64,000 bases of DNA from Anaerolineales bacterium (GTDB lineage Bacteria; Chloroflexota; Anaerolineae; Anaerolineales; Villigracilaceae). The stretch lies in NCBI GenBank assembly GCA_030583905.1, contig CP129481.1, forward strand, positions 2,448,136 to 2,512,135, read 5' to 3'. The translations under genes were made by a program, and so were the position numbers. Below the pieces are notes generated by a model, which saw nothing but the letters and a program-made list of their open reading frames with translations, did not search any database and had not been told where the DNA came from. This document shows positions 25,365-34,206 of the stretch, in pieces; the first letter of the stretch is position 1, and the number at the start of each line of letters is the position of its first letter.

Positions 25365-26204
25365 ATGAATGCATTTGCCAAAGGGAAAGAGGGAGAAGCC
25401 AAATCGCAGGGCGATCTATTATTCGAAGCCCAGCAGCGCAAAAACCGGCAGTTCACCCGTAATGTAGGAGTTTCCTGGGGGATCTTATTTCTTATCGTTG
25501 TGTACTTTTTTAGCGGTTCCAGTTTTCTGGGGATAAAGACCATCCAACTGAACACCGATTTCATCGTCAAGCAGATCGGTTTCATTGCGCAAGGCTTACC
25601 GCAGACCCTGCTGGTATCCATCCTTGCGATCACGCTGGCAATGATCCTGGCGCTGTTAGCCGCCCTGGGGCGACTCTCGACCTTTCCGCCGTTCTATGCG
25701 CTCAGCACGTTCTACGTTTCGCTCATCCGCGGAACGCCGCTCTACCTGCAGATATTCTTCTTCTTTCTCGCCCTGCCGCAGCTTGGCATCATATTGACCG
25801 GCTTGTTCGCCGGTGTGCTGGCGCTTGGGCTGAACTACGGCGCATACATGAGCGAGATCTTCCGCGCCGGGCTGGCATCCGTCGGCAAGGGACAGCGGGA
25901 GGCGGCTGCCGCACTCGGCATGACCCCCTTGCAGACCATGCGCCGCGTCATTCTGCCGCAGGCACTGCGCTTCGCCATCCCGCCCGTCGGCAACGAATTC
26001 ATCGCCATGACAAAAGACTCCGCGCTCGTCTCCGCGACGGGGTTCGTGCATGAAATCATGTGGCGCGCCACCCGCGTGGGACGCGCCCAGTTCAACAACC
26101 TCGAAGCGCTCATCATGGCGGCGATCTTCTACTGGGTGATGACCCTGATCCTGACCTACGTCCAGAGCATCATCGAAGCCCGCCTCTCCAAAGGAGACCG
26201 ATAA
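25365..26204 (+). CDS. Polar amino acid ABC transporter permease (HisM/GlnP type), 279 aa
   Basis: About five helices. The N-terminal 75 residues (cytoplasmic part, then one helix [12 protein letters not shown]) precede the permease core: [37 protein letters not shown] and the EAA loop [25 protein letters not shown], ending in an Arg/Ser tail. The permease probably works as a homodimer because only one such gene is present. ATG 25365 follows AAAGGTGAT. Confidence 0.93.
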   Translation: MNAFAKGKEGEAKSQGDLLFEAQQRKNRQFTRNVGVSWGILFLIVVYFFSGSSFLGIKTIQLNTDFIVKQIGFIAQGLPQTLLVSILAITLAMILALLAALGRLSTFPPFYALSTFYVSLIRGTPLYLQIFFFFLALPQLGIILTGLFAGVLALGLNYGAYMSEIFRAGLASVGKGQREAAAALGMTPLQTMRRVILPQALRFAIPPVGNEFIAMTKDSALVSATGFVHEIMWRATRVGRAQFNNLEALIMAAIFYWVMTLILTYVQSIIEARLSKGDR

Positions 26205-26206
26205 CC

Positions 26207-26968
26207 ATGATGCCCATCGTACGAATTTCCAACCTCGACAAATACTTCGGACGCCTGCACGTCTTGAAGGACATCAGCCTCCAGGTGGCGGAACGTGAAG
26301 TCGTCTGCCTGATCGGGCGCAGCGGCTCGGGCAAAAGCACCCTGCTGCGCTGCATCAACTTCCTCGAAGAGCCCTCCCACGGAACCATAGAAGTGGACGG
26401 CATCCGTGTGGAAGGCGGCGAGAAGGGAAGAGTGCACCGTCAACTGGTGCATGATGTGCGCCTGAAGACCGGCATGGTCTTTCAGGAGTTCAATCTCTTC
26501 CCGCACATGTCCGTGCTGGAAAATGTCATCGAAGGACCGGTCACCGTCAAAGGCATGGACCGCAAACAGGCGATCGAACTCGCCGAGCAACACCTAGACA
26601 GCGTCGGTCTGCTGTTCAAAAAGGACGAATATCCCAACCGTCTCTCCGGCGGGCAGAAACAGCGCGTCGCCATCGCCCGCGCCCTGACCATGGAACCGCG
26701 CGTCATGCTCTTCGACGAACCCACCTCCGCGCTCGACCCTGAACTGATCGGCGAAGTGCTAAACGTGATGAAAAAGGTTGCCAAGGAAGGTATGACCATG
26801 CTGGTCGTCACGCACGAAATGGGCTTCGCCCGCGAAGTGGCAGACCGCGTGCTCGTCATGGCGGATGGAGAACTGATCGAAGACAACAACCCCGAACAGA
26901 TCTTCAACAGCCCCAAAGACCCGCGCACCGAAGCGCTCATCATCCGCTATCGCACGGGCGGCGGTTAA
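26207..26968 (+). CDS. Polar amino acid ABC transporter ATPase (GlnQ/HisP type), 253 aa
   Basis: Complete ATPase: Walker [11 protein letters not shown]-loop [17 protein letters not shown], signature [15 protein letters not shown], Walker [15 protein letters not shown] and switch His [11 protein letters not shown] 26207 lies just after the permease stop and behind AAAGGAGA. An open extension back to 26060 overlaps the permease and is not used. Confidence 0.93.
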   Translation: MMPIVRISNLDKYFGRLHVLKDISLQVAEREVVCLIGRSGSGKSTLLRCINFLEEPSHGTIEVDGIRVEGGEKGRVHRQLVHDVRLKTGMVFQEFNLFPHMSVLENVIEGPVTVKGMDRKQAIELAEQHLDSVGLLFKKDEYPNRLSGGQKQRVAIARALTMEPRVMLFDEPTSALDPELIGEVLNVMKKVAKEGMTMLVVTHEMGFAREVADRVLVMADGELIEDNNPEQIFNSPKDPRTEALIIRYRTGGG

Positions 26969-27729
26969 TGACCATCGCCATCACCCGCAAGGTCAGCCCG
27001 CGTTTCAACGAGTGCGAGATCACCCATATCGAGCGCACGCCCATCGATGTTAACACCGCGCGCGCACAGCATGACGAATATGTAAAAATTCTGTCACAGC
27101 TTGGTTGTCAGGTCATCGAACTGCCCGAAGAACCAGACCTGCCCGACTCGGTCTTCGTGGAAGATACCGCCTTTATCCTGCCTGAGGTCGCGGTCATCAC
27201 CCGCCCCGGCGCTGATTCGCGCAAACCCGAAACCGAATCCATCGCCCGCGCCTTGTCGCCTCACCGTCCGCTCGTGCATGTCAGCGCGCCCGCCAGCGTG
27301 GACGGCGGCGACGTGCTCGTGCTTGGTAAAAATATTTACATCGGCTTGTCCACGCGCAGCAACATGGAAGCGGTCGAGCAGCTCAATGAGTCACTGGGCA
27401 GGTTTGGATACACGGTCATCGGGCTAGAGTTGACCGATTGCCTGCACCTCAAGACCGCCGTCACACGTGTGGATGACAAGACCCTGCTCATCAACAAAAA
27501 TTGGGTGGATGCAGATCACTTCAACGGATTCGACCTGATCGAAGTGGACGCCTCGGAACCCTTCGCCGCAAATTGTCTGCCGGTCAATGGCAGCATCATC
27601 TACCCGACGACGTTCCCGCGCACCCGGCGCAAGCTGGAAGAAAAAGGATTCCGCGTGGTCGATGTCAATTTGGAAGAGCTGGCAAAGGCGGAGGGCGCGG
27701 TTACGTGTTGCAGTCTGATCGTGGCGTGA
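26968..27729 (+). CDS. Dimethylarginine dimethylaminohydrolase (DDAH)-like hydrolase, 253 aa
   Basis: A pentein-fold guanidine-modifying enzyme. It shows DSVFVEDTAFI (about 60-70), VDGGDVLVLGKNIYIGLSTR (substrate loop), His160 in CLHLKTAVT and nucleophile Cys247 in VTCCSL, the layout of DDAH, which converts methylated arginines to citrulline plus methylamines. ATG overlaps the ATPase stop (TAATG), so it is co-translated with the importer, suggesting the imported solute is arginine-like (inference). Plain arginine deiminase is unlikely because that family is about 400 residues. A related amidinohydrolase activity cannot be excluded. Confidence 0.85.
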   Translation: MTIAITRKVSPRFNECEITHIERTPIDVNTARAQHDEYVKILSQLGCQVIELPEEPDLPDSVFVEDTAFILPEVAVITRPGADSRKPETESIARALSPHRPLVHVSAPASVDGGDVLVLGKNIYIGLSTRSNMEAVEQLNESLGRFGYTVIGLELTDCLHLKTAVTRVDDKTLLINKNWVDADHFNGFDLIEVDASEPFAANCLPVNGSIIYPTTFPRTRRKLEEKGFRVVDVNLEELAKAEGAVTCCSLIVA

Positions 27730-27795
27730 ATCAGGCTCGAGGTCGGAAATGAAGCGGGTATAATTTCCAGCCATGAACGCTTCATGATGTGAAAA

Positions 27796-27824
27796 CAAAA
27801 AATCCCCGAATGAATTCGGGGATT
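27796..27824 (-). terminator. Terminator of the tRNA-Leu gene
   Basis: An 11-bp stem (27801-27811 with 27814-27824) is followed on the minus strand by TTTTTGTTTTC. It lies seven bases beyond the tRNA 3' end. Confidence 0.85.
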
Positions 27825-27830
27825 GTCCTG

Positions 27831-27912
27831 TGCGCTGGAGAGGACTTGAACCTCCACGTCTCGCGACACATGGCCCTCAACCATGCCTGTCTGCCAATTC
27901 CAGCACCAGCGC
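27831..27912 (-). tRNA. tRNA-Leu (GAG anticodon)
   Basis: 82 bases on the minus strand. Acceptor GCGCTGG pairs with CCAGCGC, discriminator A. The anticodon stem CATGG/CCATG holds loop TTGAGGG with anticodon GAG. There is a long variable arm (GTC GCGA GAC), as expected for class II tRNA-Leu, and a T-loop TTCAAGT. CCA is not encoded. Confidence 0.93.
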
Positions 27913-27992
27913 GCGGGCAGGCAGTATTATAATCGGCTTGCCTTTCTTGTCAAGCACACCAACAACTCCCAAAATACGAAGGAGATACGCAA

Positions 27993-29009
27993 ATGGCTCG
28001 AATCGTTGTAGATGCAATGGGAAGCGACGACCACCCCGTCCCCGATGTTACAGGCGCGGTGCAGGCGGCGAGGGAATACGGCGTGGAGATCATTCTGGTC
28101 GGAGATGAAGAGAAGATACAGCCTGTTCTTGAAAAGCAAAATACGCAGGGATTGAACATCCGCGTGGTGCATGCGCCGGAGATGCTGGGCATGGACGATA
28201 AAGGTGAAAAGCTGGTGCTGAAAGCCCGCGCCAAGGATTCGAAGAATTCGATGGCGGTCGGCATGGATCTGGTGAAACGCGGCGAAGCGGACGCCTTCGT
28301 GACGGCTGGCAATACCGGCGCGGGCATGGTCACCGCCCTGTTCCGCCTCGGACGCATCCGCGGGGTGGACCGCCCCGCCCTGGCACCCATCTTCCCGACT
28401 GCAACCGGGACCTGTGTGGTGCTGGATATCGGCGCGAACCCTGATTGCAAGCCGGAGAATTTATATCAATTCGGGATCCTGGGGAGCATCTATGCCGAGA
28501 AAGTGCGCGGCGTGAAAAGCCCGAAAGTCGGGTTGATCTCGAACGGCGAAGAAGAAGGCAAGGGCAATGAACTGGTCAAAGCCGCCACGCCACTGTTCAA
28601 GACAAGCAACTTGAACTATTTCGGCAACGTGGAAGGCAAGGAAGTCATCGGCGGCAAAGTGGATGTGGCAGTGACGGACGGCTTTACCGGCAACGTGATG
28701 CTCAAATCGTCCGAAGCGGTCGCCAAACTGATCACGGACAAGATCCGCGAGATCATCAAGAACGGCAGTCTCACCACCAAGATCGGCGGATTGCTGGTCA
28801 AGCCTGCCTTGGGCGCGATCAAACGCCTGCTCGATCCGAGCGAACAGGGCGCCGCTCCCATGCTGGGCATCAACGGGCTGGTCTTCATCGGGCATGGTCG
28901 CTCGGACGACTTCGCCATCAAGAACGCCGTCCGCGTGGCAAAACACGCAGTGGACGTAAAAGTGCTGGACGCAATGAAATCTGCGATCGAAGAGAGTTTA
29001 AAAAAGTAA
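27993..29009 (+). CDS. plsX: Phosphate acyltransferase PlsX, 338 aa
   Basis: Makes acyl-phosphate from acyl-ACP and phosphate, feeding PlsY in phospholipid synthesis. Landmarks: MARIVVDAMGSDDHP, the TAGNTGAGMV and FPTATGTCVVLDIGAN motifs, LISNGEEEGKGN, VDVAVTDGFTGNVMLKSSE and GINGLVFIGHGRSD. Length is normal. ATG 27993 has AAGGAG about nine bases upstream. In many bacteria plsX sits with fab genes or rpmF; here it is followed by an unrelated membrane protein gene. Confidence 0.96.
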   Translation: MARIVVDAMGSDDHPVPDVTGAVQAAREYGVEIILVGDEEKIQPVLEKQNTQGLNIRVVHAPEMLGMDDKGEKLVLKARAKDSKNSMAVGMDLVKRGEADAFVTAGNTGAGMVTALFRLGRIRGVDRPALAPIFPTATGTCVVLDIGANPDCKPENLYQFGILGSIYAEKVRGVKSPKVGLISNGEEEGKGNELVKAATPLFKTSNLNYFGNVEGKEVIGGKVDVAVTDGFTGNVMLKSSEAVAKLITDKIREIIKNGSLTTKIGGLLVKPALGAIKRLLDPSEQGAAPMLGINGLVFIGHGRSDDFAIKNAVRVAKHAVDVKVLDAMKSAIEESLKK

Positions 29010-29010
29010 A

Positions 29011-29706
29011 ATGAAAATCATCAAAAACGAAAAACTGATCAAAAGGAACGGCGCCATTGGGCAATGGTTAAGTCTGGGGGCGCTGGCAGTACTTGGTTTG
29101 GGCATGTATCTTTCCTTCACCCGCCCCGAATTATTCACCTACTCGCTGATCTGTCTCGCCGTCGGCTTCATCATGACGCAGATCGGCATGTATCTGGGAA
29201 CCCGCTATGGGCGCTCCCCCCGTCCCGATGAAAAACTGGATGCGGCATTGAAAGGTCTGCACAGCGAGTTCAGCATCTATCATTATTCATCACCGGCATC
29301 CCACCTGCTGGTGGGACCCTCCGGCATGTGGACGGTGTTGCCGTTCCAGCAGGGCGGGCGCGTCATGTACGAAAAGAACCGCTGGAAGGCGCGCGGCGGC
29401 GGTTTCTTTCAGGCATATATGCGCATCTTCGGGCAGGAGGGGCTGGGGCGTCCCGATCTGGAAGCGGAAAGCGAGGTGCGCGCATTGAAAAAGTTCCTCG
29501 CCAAAAAGATGGACGAATCCGCCATCCCGGAGATCAAGCCCGTGCTGGTCTTCACCAATGAAACCGTCGAGCTGGAGCCGGGCGATTCCCCCGTCCCCGC
29601 CATGAAACTCAAACAACTCAAAGAGTTCATGCGGCAGGGGTCGAAGAACCGCGCGCTGACAAGCACGCAGATCAGCCAGATCACAGAAGCCCTATCGGCA
29701 GAATAA
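29011..29706 (+). CDS. Two-helix membrane protein with NERD-like domain, 231 aa
   Basis: Two transmembrane helices (about 20-38 and 42-64) are followed by a cytosolic domain. DEKLDAALKGL, SSPASHLLVGPSGMWTVLPFQQGG and the later PVLVFTNETVEL fit a NERD (nuclease-related) domain, in which an E...D...K-type core is embedded. Catalytic residues are not clear by eye. ATG is one base after the plsX stop, so it is in the same transcript. Its cellular role is unknown. Confidence 0.65.
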   Translation: MKIIKNEKLIKRNGAIGQWLSLGALAVLGLGMYLSFTRPELFTYSLICLAVGFIMTQIGMYLGTRYGRSPRPDEKLDAALKGLHSEFSIYHYSSPASHLLVGPSGMWTVLPFQQGGRVMYEKNRWKARGGGFFQAYMRIFGQEGLGRPDLEAESEVRALKKFLAKKMDESAIPEIKPVLVFTNETVELEPGDSPVPAMKLKQLKEFMRQGSKNRALTSTQISQITEALSAE

Positions 29707-29720
29707 TTTACAGAAACAGA

Positions 29721-29752
29721 AGCGGCACTCCATCAGAGAGTGCCGCTCCTTT
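29721..29752 (+). terminator. Terminator after plsX operon
   Basis: A 10-bp stem (29721-29730 with 29738-29747) is followed by CCTTTC, a weak T-tract. Confidence 0.6.
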
Positions 29753-29757
29753 CATGG

Positions 29758-29763
29758 TACACT
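29758..29763 (+). promoter_or_regulatory. -10-like box TACACT for a leaderless start
   Basis: Ends nine bases before ATG 29773. No Shine-Dalgarno is present, so the mRNA probably begins at or next to the start codon. Confidence 0.45.
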
Positions 29764-29772
29764 TGTTCTAAT

Positions 29773-32568
29773 ATGGTCACCATCGTATCCCTCGACATCG
29801 AAACCACGGGCTTGGACGAAAACCGTGAAGCCATCATCGAGATCGCCGCGGTCAAATTCAACGGGCGGCGCGTAGAAGATGAATTCACCACACTTATTAA
29901 CCCCGGCAAGCCCATCCCCGATTTCATCACAGGTCTGACCGGCATCGACAACGCGATGGTGCGCAATGCGCCGCGCCTGCGCGACATTGCCCACGAACTG
30001 ACCGCCTTCGTCGGCGATGCGCCCATTCTCGGTCACAATGTCAAATTCGACATCGGCTTTCTGCGCAAGGCGGGTCTCTTCGAATACCAGCAAACGCTCG
30101 ACACCTACGAACTCGCCTCCGTCCTGCTGCCCACCGCCAGCCGTTACAACCTCGGCGCGCTCGGTCAGCAGCTCGGCATTCCCCTCCCCGCCACCCACCG
30201 CGCCCTCGACGACGCCCGCGTCACACACGCCTGTTACGTGCGCCTGCTCGACATGGCGGGTGAACTTCCATTCGACACCCTGCAAGAGATCGTCGAACTC
30301 GGCAACTTCGTGGATTGGGATGCGGGCTGGGTCTTCGAGCAAGCCTTGCACGCCCGTGTGAAAGAGGGCATCAAATCCAAGCAAACCAAACACGCTTCAT
30401 CCAAGCCTGTGCTTGGTCAGAAACCCCAAAACGACTCTCCGCCCGTACAGCGTACTGAAGAACCGATTCCGCTCGACCCTGAAGAGGTCGCTTCCATTTT
30501 GGAATACGGCGGATTATTCTCGCAATACTTCGATTCCTACGAACACCGCACCGAGCAAGTGGAAATGCTCAAGGCAGTGACAGACGCGCTTTCCTACGGC
30601 AAACACTTGATGGTGGAAGCGGGCACGGGCGTCGGGAAAAGTTTTGCATACCTTGTGCCTGCGGCGTTGTTCGCATACAACAACAATACGCGCGTAGTCG
30701 TCTCTACGAACACCATCAACCTGCAAGACCAATTGATAAAGAAAGATATTCCCGACCTGCAAGCCGCGCTCAATTTGGGCGTGCGCGCCGCCGTATTGAA
30801 GGGACGCGGCAATTACCTGTGTCCGCGCAAGGTGGGATTCATGCGCTCGCATGGACCCACCAACGCCAACGAGATGCGCGTGCTGGCGAAGATCATCGTC
30901 TGGAGTTTGGAGAACACCAGCGGCGATAGAAACGAACTAAACCTGACAGGTCCCATCGAGCGCGAGGTGTGGGGCAGGCTGTCAGCGGAGGACGATACCT
31001 GTACCACAGAAACCTGCCTCGGGCGGATGGGAGGCGCATGTCCGTTCTATCGCGCAAAGCAGGCGGCGCAGAATTCCCATCTATTGATCGTCAACCACGC
31101 CCTGCTCCTCTCCGATGTTTCGACGGGCAGTAAAGTCCTGCCCGAATACGATTACGTCATCATCGATGAGGCGCACCACATGGAAACGGCGGTGACGAAC
31201 GCGCTGTCGTTCCGCATGACGCAGAACGACCTCGACCGCATGTTGAAGGAATTGGGCGGTTCGTCGGCGGGCGTGCTGGGCAGGATGCTGACCGATACGC
31301 ACGATGCGCTGCGCCCGTCCGATTTTGGCTTGCTGCAACAAAAATCGAAACGCGCCACCGACCAGGCATTTCGGCTCGAACAACTTTCGAAGGAATTTTT
31401 CAGTTATCTGGGCGAGTTCATTGCCGCACAGCGCGAGGGACAACAGCAGAACAATTACTCGTGGCAGATGCGCATCACGCCATCTGCGCGGACATTGCAA
31501 GGCTGGGACGATCTCGAAATGCTGTGGGGGCAGGTCAGCGAGACGATGAGCCATCTGCTGAAAACGCTCGATGAAATTTACAAGTCGCTGGGCGAGTTGT
31601 ACAGTGACGGGCACGAGAACATGGAAGATGTGATGGGCAGTATCGGCACGCTCGTCCGCCGCATGACCGAAGCGGAAGCCGCCGCATCGGGGATGATGCA
31701 CAAACCGTCCAACGAGTTGATCTACTGGATCGAAGTCAACCCGCGCGGTGAACGGTTATCGCTCAACGCCGCCCCCCTGCGGGTGGGACCGCTGGTGCAG
31801 AAGCATTTATGGTTCGAGAAAGCCAGCGTCGTGATGGCGTCCGCCACGATGACCACGCATGGCGACTTCGCCTACGTCCGCCGTACACTCGACGCCGATG
31901 AAGTAGATGTGCTTTCGCTCGGCTCGCCGTTCGATTATGAATCCAGCACATTGCTCTACGTCGCCAACGACATGCCCGAGCCGAACAATTTCAACTATCA
32001 GCAGGCGCTCGACCGCGCGATCATCTCCACTGCCAAAGCCACAGGCGGGCGGATGCTGGTGCTGTTCACGTCCTATTCCGCGTTGAAAAAGACCGCCCAA
32101 GCCATCACGGGTCCGCTGGCGCGCGAGGATATCTTCGTCTATGAACAGGGCGAAGGCGCGTCACCGAATGCGTTACTCGAATCGTTCAAATCCACTGACC
32201 GCGCGGTGTTGCTCGGCACGCGTTCGTTCTGGGAAGGCGTGGATGTGCCCGGCGATGCGTTATCCGTGGTCGTCATCACCAAACTGCCTTTTGACGTGCC
32301 GTCCGACCCGATCATCTCGGCGCGTTCTGAACTATATGAAGACTCGTTCAACGAATATTATCTACCCGAAGCGATACTCAAATTCCGCCAGGGATTTGGT
32401 CGTCTGATCCGCACCGCATCGGACCGGGGCGTGGTCGCCATCCTTGACCGCCGCGTGCTAACCAAACAATACGGGCGGATGTTCCTTGAGTCCCTGCCGC
32501 CGTGTACGGCGCGGCAAGGTCCAGTGGGAGGATTGGCGAAGATGGCAGGCGATTGGCTGGGGATGTAA
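29773..32568 (+). CDS. dinG: DinG-family helicase with N-terminal DEDDh exonuclease, 931 aa
   Basis: Residues 1-165 are a DnaQ-like 3'-5' exonuclease (SLDIETTGL, HNVKFDIGF, HRALDDARV). The rest is an XPD/DinG superfamily 2 helicase: Walker A EAGTGVGKSFAYLVPA, four Fe-S Cys (NYLCP; then TCTTETCLGRMGGACPF), DEAH box IDEAHHMET and C-terminal motifs SFWEGVDVPGD and FRQGFGRLIRT. This domain pair is the Gram-positive-type DinG, in which the nuclease domain is fused to the helicase; here the iron-sulfur cluster, which is often missing in such fusions, is retained. It acts in DNA repair and unwinding. Confidence 0.93.
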   Translation: MVTIVSLDIETTGLDENREAIIEIAAVKFNGRRVEDEFTTLINPGKPIPDFITGLTGIDNAMVRNAPRLRDIAHELTAFVGDAPILGHNVKFDIGFLRKAGLFEYQQTLDTYELASVLLPTASRYNLGALGQQLGIPLPATHRALDDARVTHACYVRLLDMAGELPFDTLQEIVELGNFVDWDAGWVFEQALHARVKEGIKSKQTKHASSKPVLGQKPQNDSPPVQRTEEPIPLDPEEVASILEYGGLFSQYFDSYEHRTEQVEMLKAVTDALSYGKHLMVEAGTGVGKSFAYLVPAALFAYNNNTRVVVSTNTINLQDQLIKKDIPDLQAALNLGVRAAVLKGRGNYLCPRKVGFMRSHGPTNANEMRVLAKIIVWSLENTSGDRNELNLTGPIEREVWGRLSAEDDTCTTETCLGRMGGACPFYRAKQAAQNSHLLIVNHALLLSDVSTGSKVLPEYDYVIIDEAHHMETAVTNALSFRMTQNDLDRMLKELGGSSAGVLGRMLTDTHDALRPSDFGLLQQKSKRATDQAFRLEQLSKEFFSYLGEFIAAQREGQQQNNYSWQMRITPSARTLQGWDDLEMLWGQVSETMSHLLKTLDEIYKSLGELYSDGHENMEDVMGSIGTLVRRMTEAEAAASGMMHKPSNELIYWIEVNPRGERLSLNAAPLRVGPLVQKHLWFEKASVVMASATMTTHGDFAYVRRTLDADEVDVLSLGSPFDYESSTLLYVANDMPEPNNFNYQQALDRAIISTAKATGGRMLVLFTSYSALKKTAQAITGPLAREDIFVYEQGEGASPNALLESFKSTDRAVLLGTRSFWEGVDVPGDALSVVVITKLPFDVPSDPIISARSELYEDSFNEYYLPEAILKFRQGFGRLIRTASDRGVVAILDRRVLTKQYGRMFLESLPPCTARQGPVGGLAKMAGDWLGM

Positions 32569-33329
32569 TGAACATCAAGGATTACCTTATCCGCCTGAGT
32601 TATTCAAAATCAGTGCAAACAGACTCCGCCACCCTGCACGCGCTGCAACTCGCGCACATGCGGACGATTCCCTTCGAAAATCTGGACATTGGGCTGGGAC
32701 GCAAGATTCAACTCGACCTGCCGAGCCTGTGGCAGAAGATCATCGTGGACAGGCGCGGGGGATTTTGCTATGAGTTGAACGGTCTCTTTGCGTGGTTGCT
32801 GCAGGAGATCGGCTTCGAGGTCACCTACCTGAACGCGCGCGATTACCACGAAGAGACCGATACTTTTGGGATTGACTTCGATCACCTGACCCTGCTGGTC
32901 AAGGCGCCGCATGAGTCCACGCGCTGGCTGGTGGATGTCGGCTGGGGCGACACGTTTATCCAACCGCTGGATATTGACGACCCGAACGAACAGGTGCAGG
33001 GACTGCGCGGCTATTGGGTCAAGCCGTTCAAAGAGGGTTACATCATCTGGCAGAGGAATTACGACGGCTCACAGGAACGTCACTACTTCTTTGATCTCAT
33101 CCCGCACAAATTCCCTGATGAATATTTGGACACCTGCGAATATCACCAAACATCGCCGAAGTCCATTTTCACGCAAAGGCGCATCATGTCGCGCCTGACC
33201 GAAGACGGGCGGATATCTCTGGAAAGAGACGCGCTGATCGTCACCGCGAACGGCAAACAAACCATCACCGAAGTTTCAGAAGAACAGTGGAAGTCCCTGC
33301 TCAAAGAGCATTTTGGGATTAAGTTGTAG
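32568..33329 (+). CDS. nat: Arylamine N-acetyltransferase, 253 aa
   Basis: Thiol-acetyltransferase with the Cys-His-Asp triad: Cys67 in RRGGFCYELNGLF, His106 in FDHLTLL and Asp123 in LVDVGWGD. It transfers acetyl from acetyl-CoA to arylamines or hydrazines; the natural substrate in bacteria is often unknown. ATG overlaps the dinG stop (TAATG), so the genes are coupled. At 253 residues it is slightly shorter than the usual 270-280. Confidence 0.92.
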   Translation: MNIKDYLIRLSYSKSVQTDSATLHALQLAHMRTIPFENLDIGLGRKIQLDLPSLWQKIIVDRRGGFCYELNGLFAWLLQEIGFEVTYLNARDYHEETDTFGIDFDHLTLLVKAPHESTRWLVDVGWGDTFIQPLDIDDPNEQVQGLRGYWVKPFKEGYIIWQRNYDGSQERHYFFDLIPHKFPDEYLDTCEYHQTSPKSIFTQRRIMSRLTEDGRISLERDALIVTANGKQTITEVSEEQWKSLLKEHFGIKL

Positions 33330-33346
33330 TCTTGGGATAAAACTCC

Positions 33347-34195
33347 ATGCCCAACGCGTATTTCATCACCTTCGAACTCATCATCTACCTTCAATTTGCG
33401 CTTTGCCTGAACCACGCGCTAAAACACGGCACAGCCAGCCTGCTCAAACTCGGCTTTGGGATTCTCTTCGGCGTGACCCTCGAATTGGCGACCATCCGCC
33501 AGTTGAACGCCTACGAGTACGGTCAATTTCTGCTGATGGTGCTGGATGTCCCGCTTTGCATCGGCGTGGCTTGGAGCTGCATCATCTATGCCGTGATGGA
33601 ATTTTCAGACGCGAGCAGCATCCCGTATTTCCTCCGCCCCGTGCTGGACGGTCTGCTCGCGCTCAACATCGATCTCGCGCTGGATGCGGTCGCCATCCGC
33701 TTTGGGTTTTGGGATTGGGGTCAGGGCTTGGACTTTCAATATTTCGGCGTGCCATTTGCGAATTTCTGGGCGTGGTTCTGGGTGGTATTCTCGTTCTCGC
33801 TGGGCTACCGCTTGCTGGCGCGCAACCCGGGTTGGACCGGAAAATGGTTGTCCGCGCCGCTGGCGTTTCTGACAGGTCTGTTCGGAGTATTGGGGACGAA
33901 CGCATTGATCGTATTCGTCGTGCCGGCTGGAATCCGCAATGAAGTGATCGGTGTGACGCTTACGCTCGCCCTCGTTCTCAGCCTGCTCCTGCGACCCAAG
34001 TTTTATCTTCGCCCTGTCGCTCCGCTGGCATTTTGGATCCCATTCATAACTCATGCCTACATTTTAGTTGCCGGAGTCATTTCAGGGTTGATCTTCCAGC
34101 CCATCTTCCTGCTCATCGTCGGCTCGGTCATGCTGGCAGTGTCCCTCGCCCTGCACTGGAAATCCGCCCGGCAGGTATTTCCCTTCGGCGAATAG
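33347..34195 (+). CDS. Carotenoid biosynthesis-type membrane protein (DUF422), 282 aa
   Basis: About seven hydrophobic helices. Conserved pieces of the DUF422/CruF-like family are visible: DVPLCIGVAWSCIIYAVMEFSD, LDGLLALNIDLALDAVAIRFGFWDW and YFGVPFANFWAWFWVV. Characterised members hydrate carotenoid ends (CruF); many homologues are uncharacterised. No carotenoid genes are near, so the role is unproven. Confidence 0.72.
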   Translation: MPNAYFITFELIIYLQFALCLNHALKHGTASLLKLGFGILFGVTLELATIRQLNAYEYGQFLLMVLDVPLCIGVAWSCIIYAVMEFSDASSIPYFLRPVLDGLLALNIDLALDAVAIRFGFWDWGQGLDFQYFGVPFANFWAWFWVVFSFSLGYRLLARNPGWTGKWLSAPLAFLTGLFGVLGTNALIVFVVPAGIRNEVIGVTLTLALVLSLLLRPKFYLRPVAPLAFWIPFITHAYILVAGVISGLIFQPIFLLIVGSVMLAVSLALHWKSARQVFPFGE

Positions 34196-34206
34196 ACGCA
34201 AATTCC

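Noticed and set aside
27760..27787. TATAAT followed by ATG near 27773 as another leaderless gene
   Set aside because: The frame stops after four codons (ATGAACGCTTCATGA).
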